Source: Ancylostoma caninum
Lineage: Eukaryota; Nematoda; Chromadorea; Rhabditida; Ancylostomatidae
Assembly (NCBI GenBank): GCA_037903475.1
Contig: JBAJFG010000638.1
Location: 248,001 to 312,000 of the forward strand
DNA: 64,000 nucleotides
Reading direction: 5' to 3'
Shown here: in pieces, positions 12,276 to 26,000 of the stretch
How the letters are laid out: every line of letters starts with the position of its first letter
Position numbering within the stretch: the first letter of the stretch is position 1
The notes under the pieces: generated by a model
What the model saw: the letters and a program-made list of their open reading frames with translations, nothing else
What the model was told of the DNA's origin: nothing
Database searches by the model: none
Translations under genes and position numbers: made by a program

Positions 12276-13877
12276 TGCGGCTTCGTCTCGAAGTGTGCCA
12301 CGACAGTTCTGATAGAACCCGTCCAGAAAAATATGTTATGGGGTCAACCATCGAAGTGCTATGTAATTCAGCCCAATATAAGGAAATCCGAGACGTTGAG
12401 CTGGCTGTAAGGCTGATGTCGTCTCTGCGTCTTGCGTGTGATCGAGACCTCACGAACAACCCATAACCTCGCAAGGCTCGAGTAATGACAGAGATTAAAC
12501 AAAAGTCGAAATTACTTTATAAAATGAGTGAAAATTTTCGAATCAACTCAAATTTAATTCGTCACCGTCATCATCATATTATTGTTTCAAATTCAAATTT
12601 TTTAACAGTTTGAACTTAGAAGTGATTTTTCAGGTAATCTTTCTTTCGAAATGCCTCGTTTGTTGGTCCCTGATGTGGTGAACATCTCAGCTTTTCTCTC
12701 TAAACCATGCCCCCGCAGCCCACTACATACTGTTGGGTGGCCTTGAGTAACCTAACCATGTAGGTAGTTCACTAACTTTCAACGTTTTATTTTCAGGTTT
12801 ATCTGAATATCTATGCGCATTATTTGACATCATTTATTTTCTCTTCTTAAAGATGAAAACTGAACTTCAGCACGTGATCAATAACGGTCTTCTTCTCCTT
12901 CTTTTTTCTTTTTCTTCTTTTTCCTTTCCTCGTCCGTGCGTTTGTCCCGCTCTGTCGCAGGACCTGCGTGACCAAAGATGGTAGAGCTCACAAAAAAGGA
13001 CACATCTACAATGAATAAGGGAGCTACATAACTTTGGGATAGGTGCGATTGGAACTGATGGAACGATGGATCACAAATTTAATCTCTTTTTCAACTCAAA
13101 CGTCGCCCTTGCGGCCTTAGAAAATGAGTGAAATTCCTGCTGCACATTTGCAAAGCGAATGTTCTGTCATAAAAGGCAGTGCTCTCGTCATTCGAGACTC
13201 CTTTTGCACTTTTTCTGAGCCTATGACTCTTCCTAGCTCTTATCGCATTCGCTTTTGCTTCTGGAATTTCACGAGTGCTGAACGCTGAATAGTGTCCGGG
13301 TCCACATGAGACCACGTGACAGATAACTCTCTGTGATCAGAATTTGTCACACGTCCGTCAACAATGGGTGTTTTTTCCTTGGAAAAAGTGGAAGTGCCGC
13401 ATGGTGTTTCACGACCACATGTGCAACTGAATAACTCTAAAAAATGGATGTCAATTGGCCGAAGACGCCACCTTATCGCTTTTCAAATGCGTACAAGTAT
13501 TTCGCAAGACTCAAATCTCCATCGCTCAAAAAAGCTTCCGACAATTTTTTTTCATTCACATGGATATTATAAAGTCATTGTATTTGAACCCTAAAAAAAA
13601 GAAGCACCTAAAATTCTATGCAAAACCAGCGAACAAGCCAATTGTTGTAGGAGCTTGATTGTTGTGTGTTTGAGGTGATGTACAATGTTTGACCAACTAT
13701 TGATCTGTTGTGATCTACTGTGGAATGTTCTGGAACGTCACCTCCTGGGGTATACAACTCCACCATGTATTCGTATTCATACGCCTCGCTCCACTTGCCT
13801 GTGCTACTAATCTTGTTCTTCTAATAAACTGTCTAATTACTATGTACTACTGGACAGCTACAACACTAGTAGTATTT

Positions 13878-13883
13878 TTTATT
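13878..13883 (-). other. Poly(A) signal candidate for PTR gene
   Basis: An AATAAA hexamer on the minus strand lies about 130 bases after the PTR stop codon, a plausible 3'-end signal. Confidence 0.4.
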
Positions 13884-14012
13884 GCCCCTCTCGTGTAAAA
13901 ATTACACTTTGGGTGCTGATAGTAATTTCATCGATGCACTTTAAACATTTCAAACTAATCGTAACTAGTTCAGGGGTGAGTCTTGCATTAATTCATGATG
14001 TGATCACTGAGA

Positions 14013-17000
14013 TCAGTTAGAACTGCTAGTGTTAGCGCTGTTATCAGGAGCGAAGTTTTCCACGAGTTGTTCTCGTCTGCAGCATCTGTTACTGGTCAGC
14101 CGGTCTGGTAGCAAAGACAGGAACGCGGGTAGGATCTGAAAGGCATTTAGACGTAGTTCTAAACATACTTTTCATAATTTACTCGTAGTAAACGCTCACA
14201 AATAAGCCGTGCACAACACCAAACAGTACTACGAGAACGATGGCAGTGACGAAAACGGATGAAGCATAAGTCTGAAAATTGACATGTTCGTATACTATGA
14301 ATACGATTTCCTCTGCTTTATGGTGGTATGCCTTGTTATGCGCAAGAAGACACTAGAGACACTGTAAAGCGGTGATGTCTCGCTTACCCTTCTGCAACCC
14401 CCCCCCCCACCCCAGCATTCCCCAAAAAGTGGTATACAATTGTTTTGAAATCCTTTCGTAAAGTACAGTTGTAGTCACCTCGATCCAATTCTGCTTCCTT
14501 CGCTGGACCACTCTGCAACCGCAACATCGCTGCGACGCTGTTTCTATCCATTGATATACTGGTCCTGACACCTTCTGACACTCATCATGTGAATCATGAC
14601 CATCCAGTGATAAACCTGTTCCGCCAAAGCCTATATGGTACGTGTCGAAGCTATCGTGTCAGTGTGTTGCGAAGCGGCAGCAGGCGAGGATCTAGAACTG
14701 AATCAGCGTGACGGCAACTGTAGATAGAAGTTTTGTGCTAGCTTATTTTTTAGTCACCTACATATTCCTTGATTTCCCTGTCCTTGCGGGTCCCTTTTTC
14801 AGGGAGAGAGGACCCCAGTTTCTTCTACGCCCCGCCCTTCCCTGTTCAGAAAAGAAGAACTGAGTGTGTATATACTTTCTTCATGAACACATGCGAAACA
14901 ACGGGCTAGCGCGTTTACGAGAACCAGTACCCATATTCGCATACGCTCCCTTAGGCTGGATTCTGGTTTGTCCCATATGGCCAAGTTTATCTTCCGAGTT
15001 AATCCGCTAATTTTTTTTCTCGAAAACTCAGAACGCTATTCTTTTTTCTGACCTCTAAACAGTAAGTTAGTCGAGCAGTGGAGCGGCCGTGACTTCCACA
15101 AACGATCACAAGTTCTTCTAATCGTGCAATTTTCCTACCAATAAAATTAAATTTATTAATAATTTGAGGAAATATTATTTTAGCGCAGCTATAAAAACTT
15201 ACTGAAAGGATTTTGCGTATTTACCCATTTCATTTAGTATTTCATATATTGGTCAGCAGGTTTAAAAATTAGGTCCAATACACGTCTCGTCAGTATGGCG
15301 AGGAGGAGCTTTCTTTTGCATGTATATTTCTTTTTGTTCTTCCTTTGAGATATGTTCTGGAGCTTGTTCACATGTAATAAATAGAGGGCGTGCATGACGT
15401 AGTGGCAAGAGGCGCACTGTGGCGAACACGGTCGATGGTTCGATGGCGTCCCTGGCCAACCAAACTATCCACCCCATCCTCCCCCAAGGGTCGCTCGATT
15501 GGTACCAATAGAATTTGGGGAGATGGTTTAGGATGTGGCCCATCCCACGGACGGAACTCCTACCACTTTGTCCTTTTAGGGAGCATTGTACAAGTACATG
15601 TACATAGTATGCATATATGCTTACGAATGAACTTACAGCCACGAAAAGAAGAGGCAGAACGCAGCAGACCGTCGATAATCCTGCCTGAGCCATCGGCCAT
15701 GCCACTGCTCTCATTGTATGCTCTAATTTTTCTTGAGCACTTTCGAACGCCGTTTCTACGGTACTCCCGTTCACTAGTTCAGTTTTGCTGTCCAACTAAG
15801 AATATTATATTTATAATAATGGTTGAAATCATACATTGTGTGCAATAAGAACCTGGAAATGGTAGGCGACGTGAGCTATGTAGTCCACACTCATTCCAAT
15901 TGTCATCAGCAGCGATGCCATCACTATGGGATCGAGTTCAAAGGAGAGTTTTGACATGATGCCGATGACACCTACAAATATTAAAACTTTGCATATGTTG
16001 GCATTTTAAGCAGAATTCACGAACGGGATTACTCTGAAAGTGATCAGTTCCCAGTAATAAGAGGTTGGCATGTTGGCTGGGCAAAACTAGCACAGTTTAC
16101 TAAGAGATTCATCCCAGCAACTGGCGATAAGTGAGTGAAAGGTGTGTAAATTTAGCTGGCAAAACTCCGATTCGCGTTATCACTAGCTTCCGGGGAATTG
16201 GCATTTATGCCACATTTGTAGAACGGAGGTTACCTGTGCTAATAGAAGCAATTGATACGCTTGCTGTAGCAACTGTGCATGGATTTCGCATGAATATCGC
16301 ACATACGGCAGACATTGACAGAAAAGTGAGTAGAGCAGTCTGAACAAAAGTGTTTCCAAGAAGTTGCATCAAATGCGTAAAGAAAGAGCCATTGTCATCG
16401 AGACCAGATATCCTTCAAGGCATGGGCAACCTCACTCCGCCTATTGGTGTAGACACATACAAGACCTCGCCATGTTGACCTCAGTAATGTACATCGACAG
16501 GCCAAAAAGCGACGAAAGCATCGTTTTCAAAAGAGTCGAACTGGCCACATCTTTGGAGCCCGAAGGATCGTGAATTATCAGAAACATGCCCCGGTTATCA
16601 GATCACAGGAGTGTGCGAGAACCGGTTTGCCAAAGTCAGTGATTTTCAGCTCTGCTCGACTCAGTTCTTTACCTCATAGTCCCTAGTATTTTCCACATTT
16701 CTGAAGCAACGAAGTCGGGCTTGTATTGCTGTAAAACGGCAAAAGCCCATCGACTGTTGTGGTTCATATTTCGATTGATACCTGTTGTCACTTGATTTTT
16801 ATGAAATTTTTTTGTCAAAAATTTCAAGAACAGCGGAAACTTATATTTATTTATTTTCACTACAAAGTGCCAAGGGCACATTGCAACCCTTCAAAACGAA
16901 GGTAGAAAAGACAATTGTTCCCGAGGTTTTTGGGAGCATTTTTCGGAAGTATAAATTCATATATTGTTTGGAACGCAGGCAATTGAGGTTGTCTTAGAAT

Positions 17001-20000
17001 TATATTACTTATATTACAACCTAATAGTAACTGACCCATTTATTGGTAAGGGAGATGATACCGAATCAGTACAGGATCCCAAGGGTCCCGACATCGAGCA
17101 GAATCACCAAAAACCCAAGATCTGCCCCATTTTTCATGATAAACGTACTGTCGTACCCAAGTTCACTCACCAACATGTTTAACCATATATGATGTGATCT
17201 ATACCTCTATACCCACCAAGTTAAAATGAGCGGTTAAGGGCGAAGCGATTTTAAAGAGGAGCCGCTAGTCGTAGTGATGGAGCAAATTTTTGTACTTCTT
17301 GCACCCGTCGCTATTACACTTACTCGTAAAATACTCGTCCGAAGATGTTCTTTAGACGTACGAACGAACTTAAAGGCAGGAACTAATTGACCTTTCATGG
17401 TTAATCGAAGGACACAAAAGGGAATAAACCACTCTGAGCACTATAGCCCTGACCTTCGAACGCGGAACATCATCAAGGAAACATGTAATGCATCTCGATT
17501 TCTAAAGCGAAAATTTACACAGGAGGGACACTAAGAAACTTGACGGCACGTGGATCGAAACGCGATCTGTCGTTACGTTAGCTGTACAGTCGGGTCCGGC
17601 AGCCACTGCAAATGGGAGCCGGCGGGCGCCGGCCGCCGCCACCCTTCGGCGCCCAGGTATTAATGAGCTATAAATCACTCGAGCTTGGGAGAAAGCGAAG
17701 AAAAATACAATTTTAGTCCATAGTAGACAGAGTGCAGTGGATATGTTAAGGCTATAAAGCAGGGGACCATTTTCACAACTTTCACGTTTTTTCATTTTTG
17801 TGATTTTCATGGGGAAAGATTTCTGAATACACAATAAGCGAAGCCAACTCTTCCATTTTCTGCTATAGTACACTGCTTCGCGAATACAAAAATGGCCGTT
17901 ATTCTTCTATAGATGGACACAGTACTTCAGTTATCCCATCTGAATAATAAAGCTCATCCAATTCGGGATCCTCAGAAATAATTGAAATCCGTATAAATTG
18001 TTCCATATCCATTGCGAAGTAGTTCTACCGCTGTCATTTATCTTTCGTGGAGCAGTCCTTTACGGCGGAGTTACTCTCTCCCGGTTTCCCTCAACTTTGA
18101 AAAAGTGGTTTTTCACTATTACTTACACTATTACTATTACTTACACTTACATCGTTTTATCGAAAGAGTTTTCCACTATACTTACACTTACATTTATCGT
18201 AGTTTATCTTCGAAATTTATGCAAAACGTTGCCGGATGCCTTCCTGGACTACCCGAAGGAGATCACGGGGGACGTTCCAAGCAGTGAACCCCAAACACTG
18301 CGATACTTAACTCTGGATCTCCAACGGAGTGGAACCAGCGATAGGGACAGATTGCAATCTGCCACTCAAACCACTGAGCCATCCGGGCTACTTTTTATGT
18401 TGGAGTTTGTTAGATAACTGCAGCAGCCGTACGCAGCATACTATATGTATTTGCAAAACGGGGGCACAGGGCAGGATTCGATCCCTTGATCACCACAACG
18501 CAGATCATTCGCTCAACCCACTGAGCTATGCGCGCACGCGATGCAACATACGAATAGTGTCCAATCTTACTTACACTTACAGTTATCGTAGTTTATCTTT
18601 GAAATTTAGGTGAAAACGGAGTTGGGTGGGGCCACGCCTTCTTGATTACTCTTAATGGCGCAATTCGTGATACATAATGTGTTTCTCGGTTCTTTTTGAA
18701 GAAATGAAATTGTTATTGATGGTCAGTGACAAGATCCATATACAAACTTAAACATAGGAGCTTCTGAATTTTGATTTAGTTTCATAGTCCTACTAGGGAT
18801 ACTAAGATCAACCCACTTGTAATGTGACCCTCTTCAAGCTCAGCATCTGGTCCACAAACATGGCACCGGACTCATACACTGTTGTATTTAACTCAGGATA
18901 CCTACGAAAAGAAAGGAAATGAAAAAAGAAAACAATTGAAAGGCAAGACGATGGCTTAAAGAATGAAGAAATATCTCTATATTTCTATTTACGTAGCTTA
19001 GATTTCTACATGTTCAGAATCCTTATGAGCCACTCATTACTACACATAGTACCAACGCTCGGCTTCAGAAATATAGAGAACTCGTTTTTGAGCCAGTCAG
19101 TGTTACCAAAGTGCTGTTGTCTGTGTCAAAGTCTACTTACTGAATTGTTTTTTGATCAGCACTTACCGATCAGTGATTTCTCGCCACTGAGTCATAAGAG
19201 CAATCCGAATGTCCCAATTATTAACATTAGTGTAGGCCACATTGAAGAAGAACGCTTCTATAGTTAGGTTTTCCCTGAATAAAAATATATTGAATTTTGA
19301 ACTCAGTGAAAACTACTTTTCTGCGGAAGAAAAGATTGGCAGAGCTATTTAGAAAGCTCACGAGTTATTCGATAATTTTAGAGAATTTTCGAAGTGGTAC
19401 TCGTCATTTCTGAGGAAGCTGTTCAATTTTTCGGGATTGATCTGAGCCTGCAACTACTTGGGCAGGCTAAACACGAATATTGTAGTTTTTTAATGAATAT
19501 AAATTGAACCGGAATAGGGAATTTGTATAAAAATTAGCACCCACATTGTATGGGTAAATTTCTTTCGTTCCATTTGATTTCTGAACGAAATTTCTGAACC
19601 ATACGTAGGAAGAGGCGTGGCCTGAAATGTAGATATTTCCATATTTCAACAGGTATCTTTCCGCAATGTTCATTTTTTGATTTGGGGAAAGCTTCTTCAA
19701 CCTCTGCAATTCGGCAGACCCTCCAGTTCTTTTAACATGTTCCAGAATTGAGTCACTATCTTTCGATCCGTTATGTTGAAGCGAATATTCACATAAAATG
19801 AAGGCGCAAGATGTTCTCTCCATACTAAAAACGGAGCTGCAAATGCTTTTGCTGTGTCTTCTGTGTCTTTGAGTTTTGTAAAATCGTACCAGAGTCCGTC
19901 AGAATTGAGTTTGCCTCGTGTAAAAGCGAGTCCTCCGGCAGGATTTTTGTCGCATCGAGTCTGGGCTCTAGTTGGAGTACTCCACTGATAGCATAGCCCC

Positions 20001-23000
20001 AGTAGAAAACAGTTCCAAGAAGGATGAATATTGCCACATATTTATTTCTGACGATCTTGCTGTGTGTGCGGAGCAATAATTGCGAGACGTTTTCTATCTG
20101 AAATAAATTAAACTTGTGTTTCTCATTTTATGCAGAGGCAACTTTACTCTGAAGCTGTTTAAGGGTGCCCTCCCCACATGTCGGAATAGTTTTGACGTTT
20201 TTGCATTCAAGGAATTTCCAGCAGCTCTTGATTCGTAATTCCGTACAAAATGCCAAAAGCCCTTCTTTTGAGTCCCAAATTTTTGGGATATTGTGGGCGG
20301 GGCCAGGAGGGGACTCGCACCATTCACTTCGCTGGTCAAACAATGTGTGCACCGGTTGTCCTGGTGCAAGTGGATGACAAGGAACTTTTGCAAAGAGTAC
20401 GAATTTCTCTAGAAAGTGTGGTGCTGTGAATGTTTCATTCACCTAGGCGCCGTCCATGAGCTACCCGAAACTTGGGAAGCGAAAACGGGTTTAAGGCACT
20501 TCTGAAAGAAATTCTGTTAGGATTTTTATCAGCAGATCCAGGAGATTCTTTTCATATGGAAGTCTCATAACTGCGGTATTATACCGCTGCTGGTGCACGT
20601 TCGAGTGCATCTCAATGAATAAATAAGTAAATGAAATAAATAAATGCGTAAATAGAAGTATGTAAATAATTATTAGGTTGGTGCAAAAATAATGCGCGTT
20701 TTTCGCTGCTTCATTTTCGGTGCAGAAAACTTTCGGTGTTTCTTATCATCTGTATGAGAAGTTGCACATGGTTTTGTAGCAAATTTCATGGCCTTTTCAA
20801 ATATCTCATCCATTTTGAGCGAAATTCATGTTTTTGGTGAATTTTTAGTTGTGGAACGAAAGGCACCAAAACAAGTTTTTTGCCAAACTCACTTCAGCGA
20901 GCTGATACTCGATGGCATCGCAGCAGGAATCGCTCAGAATAACACCATAGTTTTGGCGAAGGGAGTGTGAGCGAATGCATTCCGCCGAGCTGGTCCTGGA
21001 TTTTTCGCCTTGGTGTGCCTTGCTTCGAAACTAACGAATGTCGCACAGGTCTTCCCGGGGTTTGCGACCCCCAACTGATAACAATTATCAAACAGCACCC
21101 ATCCAAAACAACATATTTGGTTTCGCGGGACATTGCCGGTGACTGTTGTCAGACCATCCCTCCCTTCAGTAGAAATGGGAGGATGAAAAAGCTCGACGAG
21201 TTGATGTCGCGCATATTGAATGAGTACCACATTGATCCTCGTTGAGAGGTGTGCTTCGCACCTTTGTAGTGAAAAAATTGCTACCAAACAGTCGGTCGCT
21301 CACTAATTAAATATGAAGTACAAACCCTCTTCGACAAAATGAGGTGCCTTGCTCAACAATTGGACGAGGGAGATGCACCGAAACACTCCCAGAAACCGAA
21401 GCAACACCAAAATGAGGTCACGGCGACTTTGTGGTGACCTGCTGCAAAAATTGCTCACTGCAGCTCATTCTTTCTTCCTAGTTTGGTAAGTGGTTTCAAG
21501 ACGTAAACGAATTAAATTAGAAACTTCACGGTGTGACCCCAGCGTTGCTCAATAAAATGGATTCTTCACTCCCACAGGGTACCGTCCAGGCACACCCTGC
21601 ACGACAGATTCTTCACAGGTTCGAGCAACTGAGCTAGGAAGCTCGAACTCCTACATCATAATCGTCAAGCTTGTCGCTCACGGACTACAGCTTCCCCGAG
21701 AACCTGGACGACTTCTTCCGGGAGAATTTTCTCGAAGACTGAAGTGATACCAAAACTGCTCTCCGGAAATTTGTCGATTCTAGAAGGTCCTGTCAGAAAT
21801 GCACGGTAGTCGGAGAACATCTATCTTATTGATAAAGATTTGCGGATTACAATATTTCTAAGCCTATTGAAAAAGATCGATTTCGAAAGGAGTTATGAGG
21901 TTCGGAATCAAAGGCATGAAAACGCGCATTATTTTTGCACCAACCTAATAAAAAAACGGATACATAAATGAATAAATAAATAAGTAAATAAATGAATGGA
22001 TAGACCTAATGGACCCTAAAAAATTATTGAGCAAGTGAAGTCTGCTCGTATTCTAGACTATTACCTAATTCTTCTCTCCTGTTTTCTTAAGCTCCTCATA
22101 TCCTACTGCTCTGAAAAAGATTGGGTCGTTTATGTCCAGAAAGTGAGGTTCATTCTGCGCGTCCGCTCAACTTCGTTGTCGATACGCAACGAACGCGCAG
22201 GGCATTCAAACACGGACCCATTTTCGATTCTGGCCCAATTTTTGTTAGTTTTTTTTTCAAATGATCTTCCATGTATATTGCAAATAGAAACAACAACAAC
22301 TCGGATGTTGTGGTAGATTTGGTGAACGAACCGCTTTCCGCCATCCTCCGTCATAATCCTTTGCTTCTAGACGTGATTTTTTCTCACATCCAGCAGCCAA
22401 TGAGAGTACTGGACCAAATAAGATCAGCTGGTACACGTATGTCAATCCCATGGAAGTGGCCGTCCCAAAGCAGAACAGGCGGACTTCTACATAACTTGCA
22501 TTTTATGACAGAGTAGAAGAAAGGTAGAAGAAGGTAGCAAAAGCTGCGATGAAACGTGCCTGGCGTTGGTGTTATAGCTCCGATTGTGAATGACAGGACA
22601 TTAGTGACAGATGTTATGGTAATGCTAGGCACAGCTTCTTCGTAGACCAGACCTGTAATAGAGGAAATGTGGTACTCTTTTTCTATTATGTTTGCTAGAG
22701 AAATATTGGATCAGTCTGCTTTTATGGCAAGGAAAGTGCTAGAGAAAGCCCTTCTCCAAGCACAACTGATCTCAATACATATTTCGAGGTATAATTGATA
22801 TGTGAAGGAGTGTGTCACTCACCTAACCTCTCCGAATTGGAATACCCTCTGAGGGTAAGTTTCTGCCAAGAGTTCACCATTAGAAATGCAGCGTCAACAC
22901 CTGCACATTATTATAGAGCTAAATCTCCTATGTTCTCCCTCATAAGCGTGTATTCAGTAGTGCTCAGAGAAAAAAAACGCTTGTTTTATTTCTTTAATTT

Positions 23001-26000
23001 TCTTCAGCTATTACGTCGGTATTTCAATGTCATGTCGAAAAGAGCCATAGCATTTCATGGGCCGGTGTACATGGTTGAGATTACCCTGGGTAAAAGCAGG
23101 TAAGGTCCCTCGGATGTATCCCTCTAATTCATAGGCGGTAACACTTACCCTGGGCAATCTCATTGATGCATCCCGACCATGACCAACTCTCTCTAGGTTT
23201 AGGTGATTACTTACTTCCGTTTTCTCTCTCCAGCACTACTTTCGGTTTGCCGAATTTTTTTTAACGTTTGGAAGAACATCGTAACTGCACTTTTAATTTC
23301 TCATACAAATTTTCGGAAGGACCGCGACAGAAAGAAATGTGGTTCATGTGGTCAAGAAGCGGGAGATTGAAAGGACCCCTATAGAAGGTCGGAAGTACCG
23401 CAGCAGCTGTTCGGAAGAACCAAAAGTCAACTGTAGGTTCTCTGCTGGGATTCTCCCGAAAAATCTATCTGAGTCATGGGCGAGATGGAGGAAAAGGAGC
23501 TAGCAAGGAGAGCTGGGGAGGAGGGGGAAGCAGTGCGAGGGGGGTGGGGGGAGATGCTGTGTAGTCTTTTCTGGTCTCTTTTGAGTGAACTCCATAAAGC
23601 AGCACTCAATTCACTTACCTACACCCATAATTAAAAATGGCATAACAAACAACAACGAGTTAATACGAGATCCCATTAAGCAAAGAACACCATAAGTACT
23701 GGTGATAGCGAGTAGAGGACACAGTGTAGCACCAATTCCCACCAAACTGCAATACATTAAAGCATCCGTAATTGTAAGTAATCTTGCAGTAGAAACGAAA
23801 AAAAGTTGTCAGAGCTTTCAAAATTTTGTTTGCCTCACATTTTCCCCAAGTCAACAGCGTCATAGTAATATGCACTGGAGAATACACATAGGGCTACGAA
23901 TCCGATCATGGAGGAGAATCCTGAGTTGTACAAAATTTAGTAGAGATAGAAAAATTGCGGGTAACTGCAAGTACATATATGTAGTACGCTATCTCGGATT
24001 CACCTGCTCCAAAGTACGGCGCTAATTTCCGATTCGACGTATTGATCTCCATATTTAATATCTCCGTCCCAAATATCTGTATTCAGATGATCGCGTCTGT
24101 TGGGTTCGGTTAGTTAATTGAATGATGGCTTCAGTTAGTTACGTATGTAATTGAATGACTCTACTACTTGAAGGCACCGTCCCACTTCAGAATCGTTTCT
24201 CAGACCTTCACACCAAAAGTATCCCCAGTAGGTGCAGAATGGTTAATGTGATTACATGCAAAACTTCCAGAAACCCCTTTTCAAGCGTCAAATTTTGGGG
24301 ATCTTGTGAGCGGGGCCAAGGCAGGATTGCGAGGTTTTAGCATCATCCCTTGATAGTTGCGCATTAAGCGCACTTTCAATTCTCTTAGGAAACGGATGAG
24401 GAACTCTCACGAGGAGTGCGGATTTTCTCAGAAGGTGCACTCCCAAGAGTGAATCATTCAGACAGCGTCTTGTTCCGCCCACTGACTCCCGGAGAATTGG
24501 GGCTCGAAAACGGGGTTTTCGGCATTTTTGCATAGAAACACATATACCACTGTGTTCAGCAGCTCCTGGAAATTCTTTTCACATGAAAATCTCAAAAACA
24601 ATTCTGAGGTGGGATAGTGATCTTAAGGAGGTTTTTATCACTCTAAATTTCTGATTTTTGTGTCGTTCGTAGTTCCATAATGTTATTTGCCACTTTATTT
24701 AAAGGCAGCACCAGCTCTAGTCCTCATTTTCACCATACTTCGAGATTCGGATGCTCGTAGAGCTCATATCTAGCGATGAAATGGAGCAAAAAACGCGGGA
24801 AATCCACGAAATCGAGGTGCTGCTTTCTGGCCATGCAGATGGGCGTCCTTTAACGATAGTGGGTCCCGCCATGTGGATGTTACGCAAGCTTCTGCATGAG
24901 ACCGCAGTGGTGTAATCTGGCGCATCGTTACATCTGCGAATCAGATGCTGTTCCACAATAGGAGATGTCGTACAGGCAAATCAGAGATGAAAAGAGGGAA
25001 CCTAGAGACCGTGTTCTGCATCCGCATGCATGGCTTCTGTACGGGATTGAGGAAATTGTGGGTTGCTCATGAGTTTCGCACCGGATTTGCATCGGATTTG
25101 GAGACGTATGGATTCTGCATGGACATTCATGGGTTTTGCATGGATTGGTTTTTTTTTCCATTGCTGTTATGGAACTATTGACTGAAAAAATCGTCTTTTG
25201 CACGAGCGCGCATGTCTGAATGGTGAGTTCTGCATCTGCTTATGCAAAACACGGTTCTTAGGTATCTTGAGGGAAATAGTGCTTCAAATTTTATGAGCTG
25301 AAGGTCAAATGTTAAATGTCCTTGAATCTAATACGACTCACAAGAAGCTTAACCAATGAATGGTTTCTGTATTCTCCTTGGTTGACTTGTCTGCTCCACT
25401 CATACATTCCAAGTTCCCACGAAGTGAGATCAGCAGTTTTTGAGGGCGTACTTTTGTTGCCGTACAAAAACAGAACCATCAACTGAAGTGCGAGCAGTAA
25501 TTTTCGAGGAAAAACGTAGTGATCCTAACCAAATCAGCCTCACCGACACGTGTTCCATGTTCGTTATCTGTGATTCTATAGTCTTGTTGGGATCGATTGG
25601 AATACGCTCGGAGAAAAACCTTCTCCACTAGGGATTTCATGTATGCTTTGCTATTTCTGCGAGGTTTTGGAAAAGGTGCAGCTTACCCTTGAGCTCTTAA
25701 CTGTCTTCGGCGGTGGTGCATTCGTTGAGTCCACAAGTCTCACACCGAAAAGAGCTTTCTCGAGAGGAATTCGAACTCCCCATATTGAACCGAAAGGATA
25801 GGAGAGATTGTATGAGTCGCTGTAGTAGTGGTACTCGACAGCTGATTTGTAGGTGACGTCGAAGTACTTCTGGTAAGATGTAGTTCGTTATATGTGCATC
25901 AAGAATTCATCCCTTCTCACATCTACCCCCACTCACCTTGAAAGTAACAAAAAGCTTCTTGCTGCTGCTGCAATACGGCTCACACAATCTCCTGTATTCC

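Larger units (their letters stand above)
5566..14012. other. Gene-poor interval between transporter and PTR genes
   Basis: I see no convincing gene here. The unassigned 5' exons of the transporter should lie in the left part. One candidate exon (7660-7736) and two inverted repeats (10255-10503, 12073-12275) are listed separately. A GC-rich stretch at 8690-8830 has no recognisable coding content. The open frames in this interval lack family signatures. Confidence 0.5.
17586..18638 (-). mobile_element. TIR element with two tRNA-like modules, copy 2 (truncated)
   Basis: It lies in the long PTR intron between exons 18817-18901 and 16234-16339. The left end reads TA then CAGTCGGGTCCGGCAGCC, identical in type to the other copies. 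The right terminal repeat is missing: similarity to copy 3 stops just after the GTTGGGTGGGGCCAC segment. The repeat-derived open frames inside (for example 17502-17873 and 17998-18417) recur in the other copies and look incidental. Confidence 0.8.

Noticed and set aside
15262..15848. Plus-strand frame of 152 codons and the extended minus-strand frame across the PTR exon
   Set aside because: The minus-strand frame is coding only from 15795 to 15637, where a GTAAGT donor ends the exon; the remainder is intron. The plus-strand frame is a shadow.
17041..17172. Minus-strand hydrophobic stretch ([15 protein letters not shown]) in the long PTR intron
   Set aside because: It resembles a membrane segment, but a stop follows at once and the PTR exons on either side already join in phase without it.
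17502..18613. Open frames of 90-140 codons (17502-17873, 17998-18417, 18329-18613) and their near-copies at 2088-3050 and 47795-48777
   Set aside because: They fall within the three copies of the composite TIR element, differ in frame and length between copies, cross the tRNA-like modules and have no protein-family signature.
25010..25260. Recurring TGCATGG/TTCTGCATG words
   Set aside because: The words do not form a regular period or inverted arms; they may be a decayed minisatellite but are too irregular to annotate.
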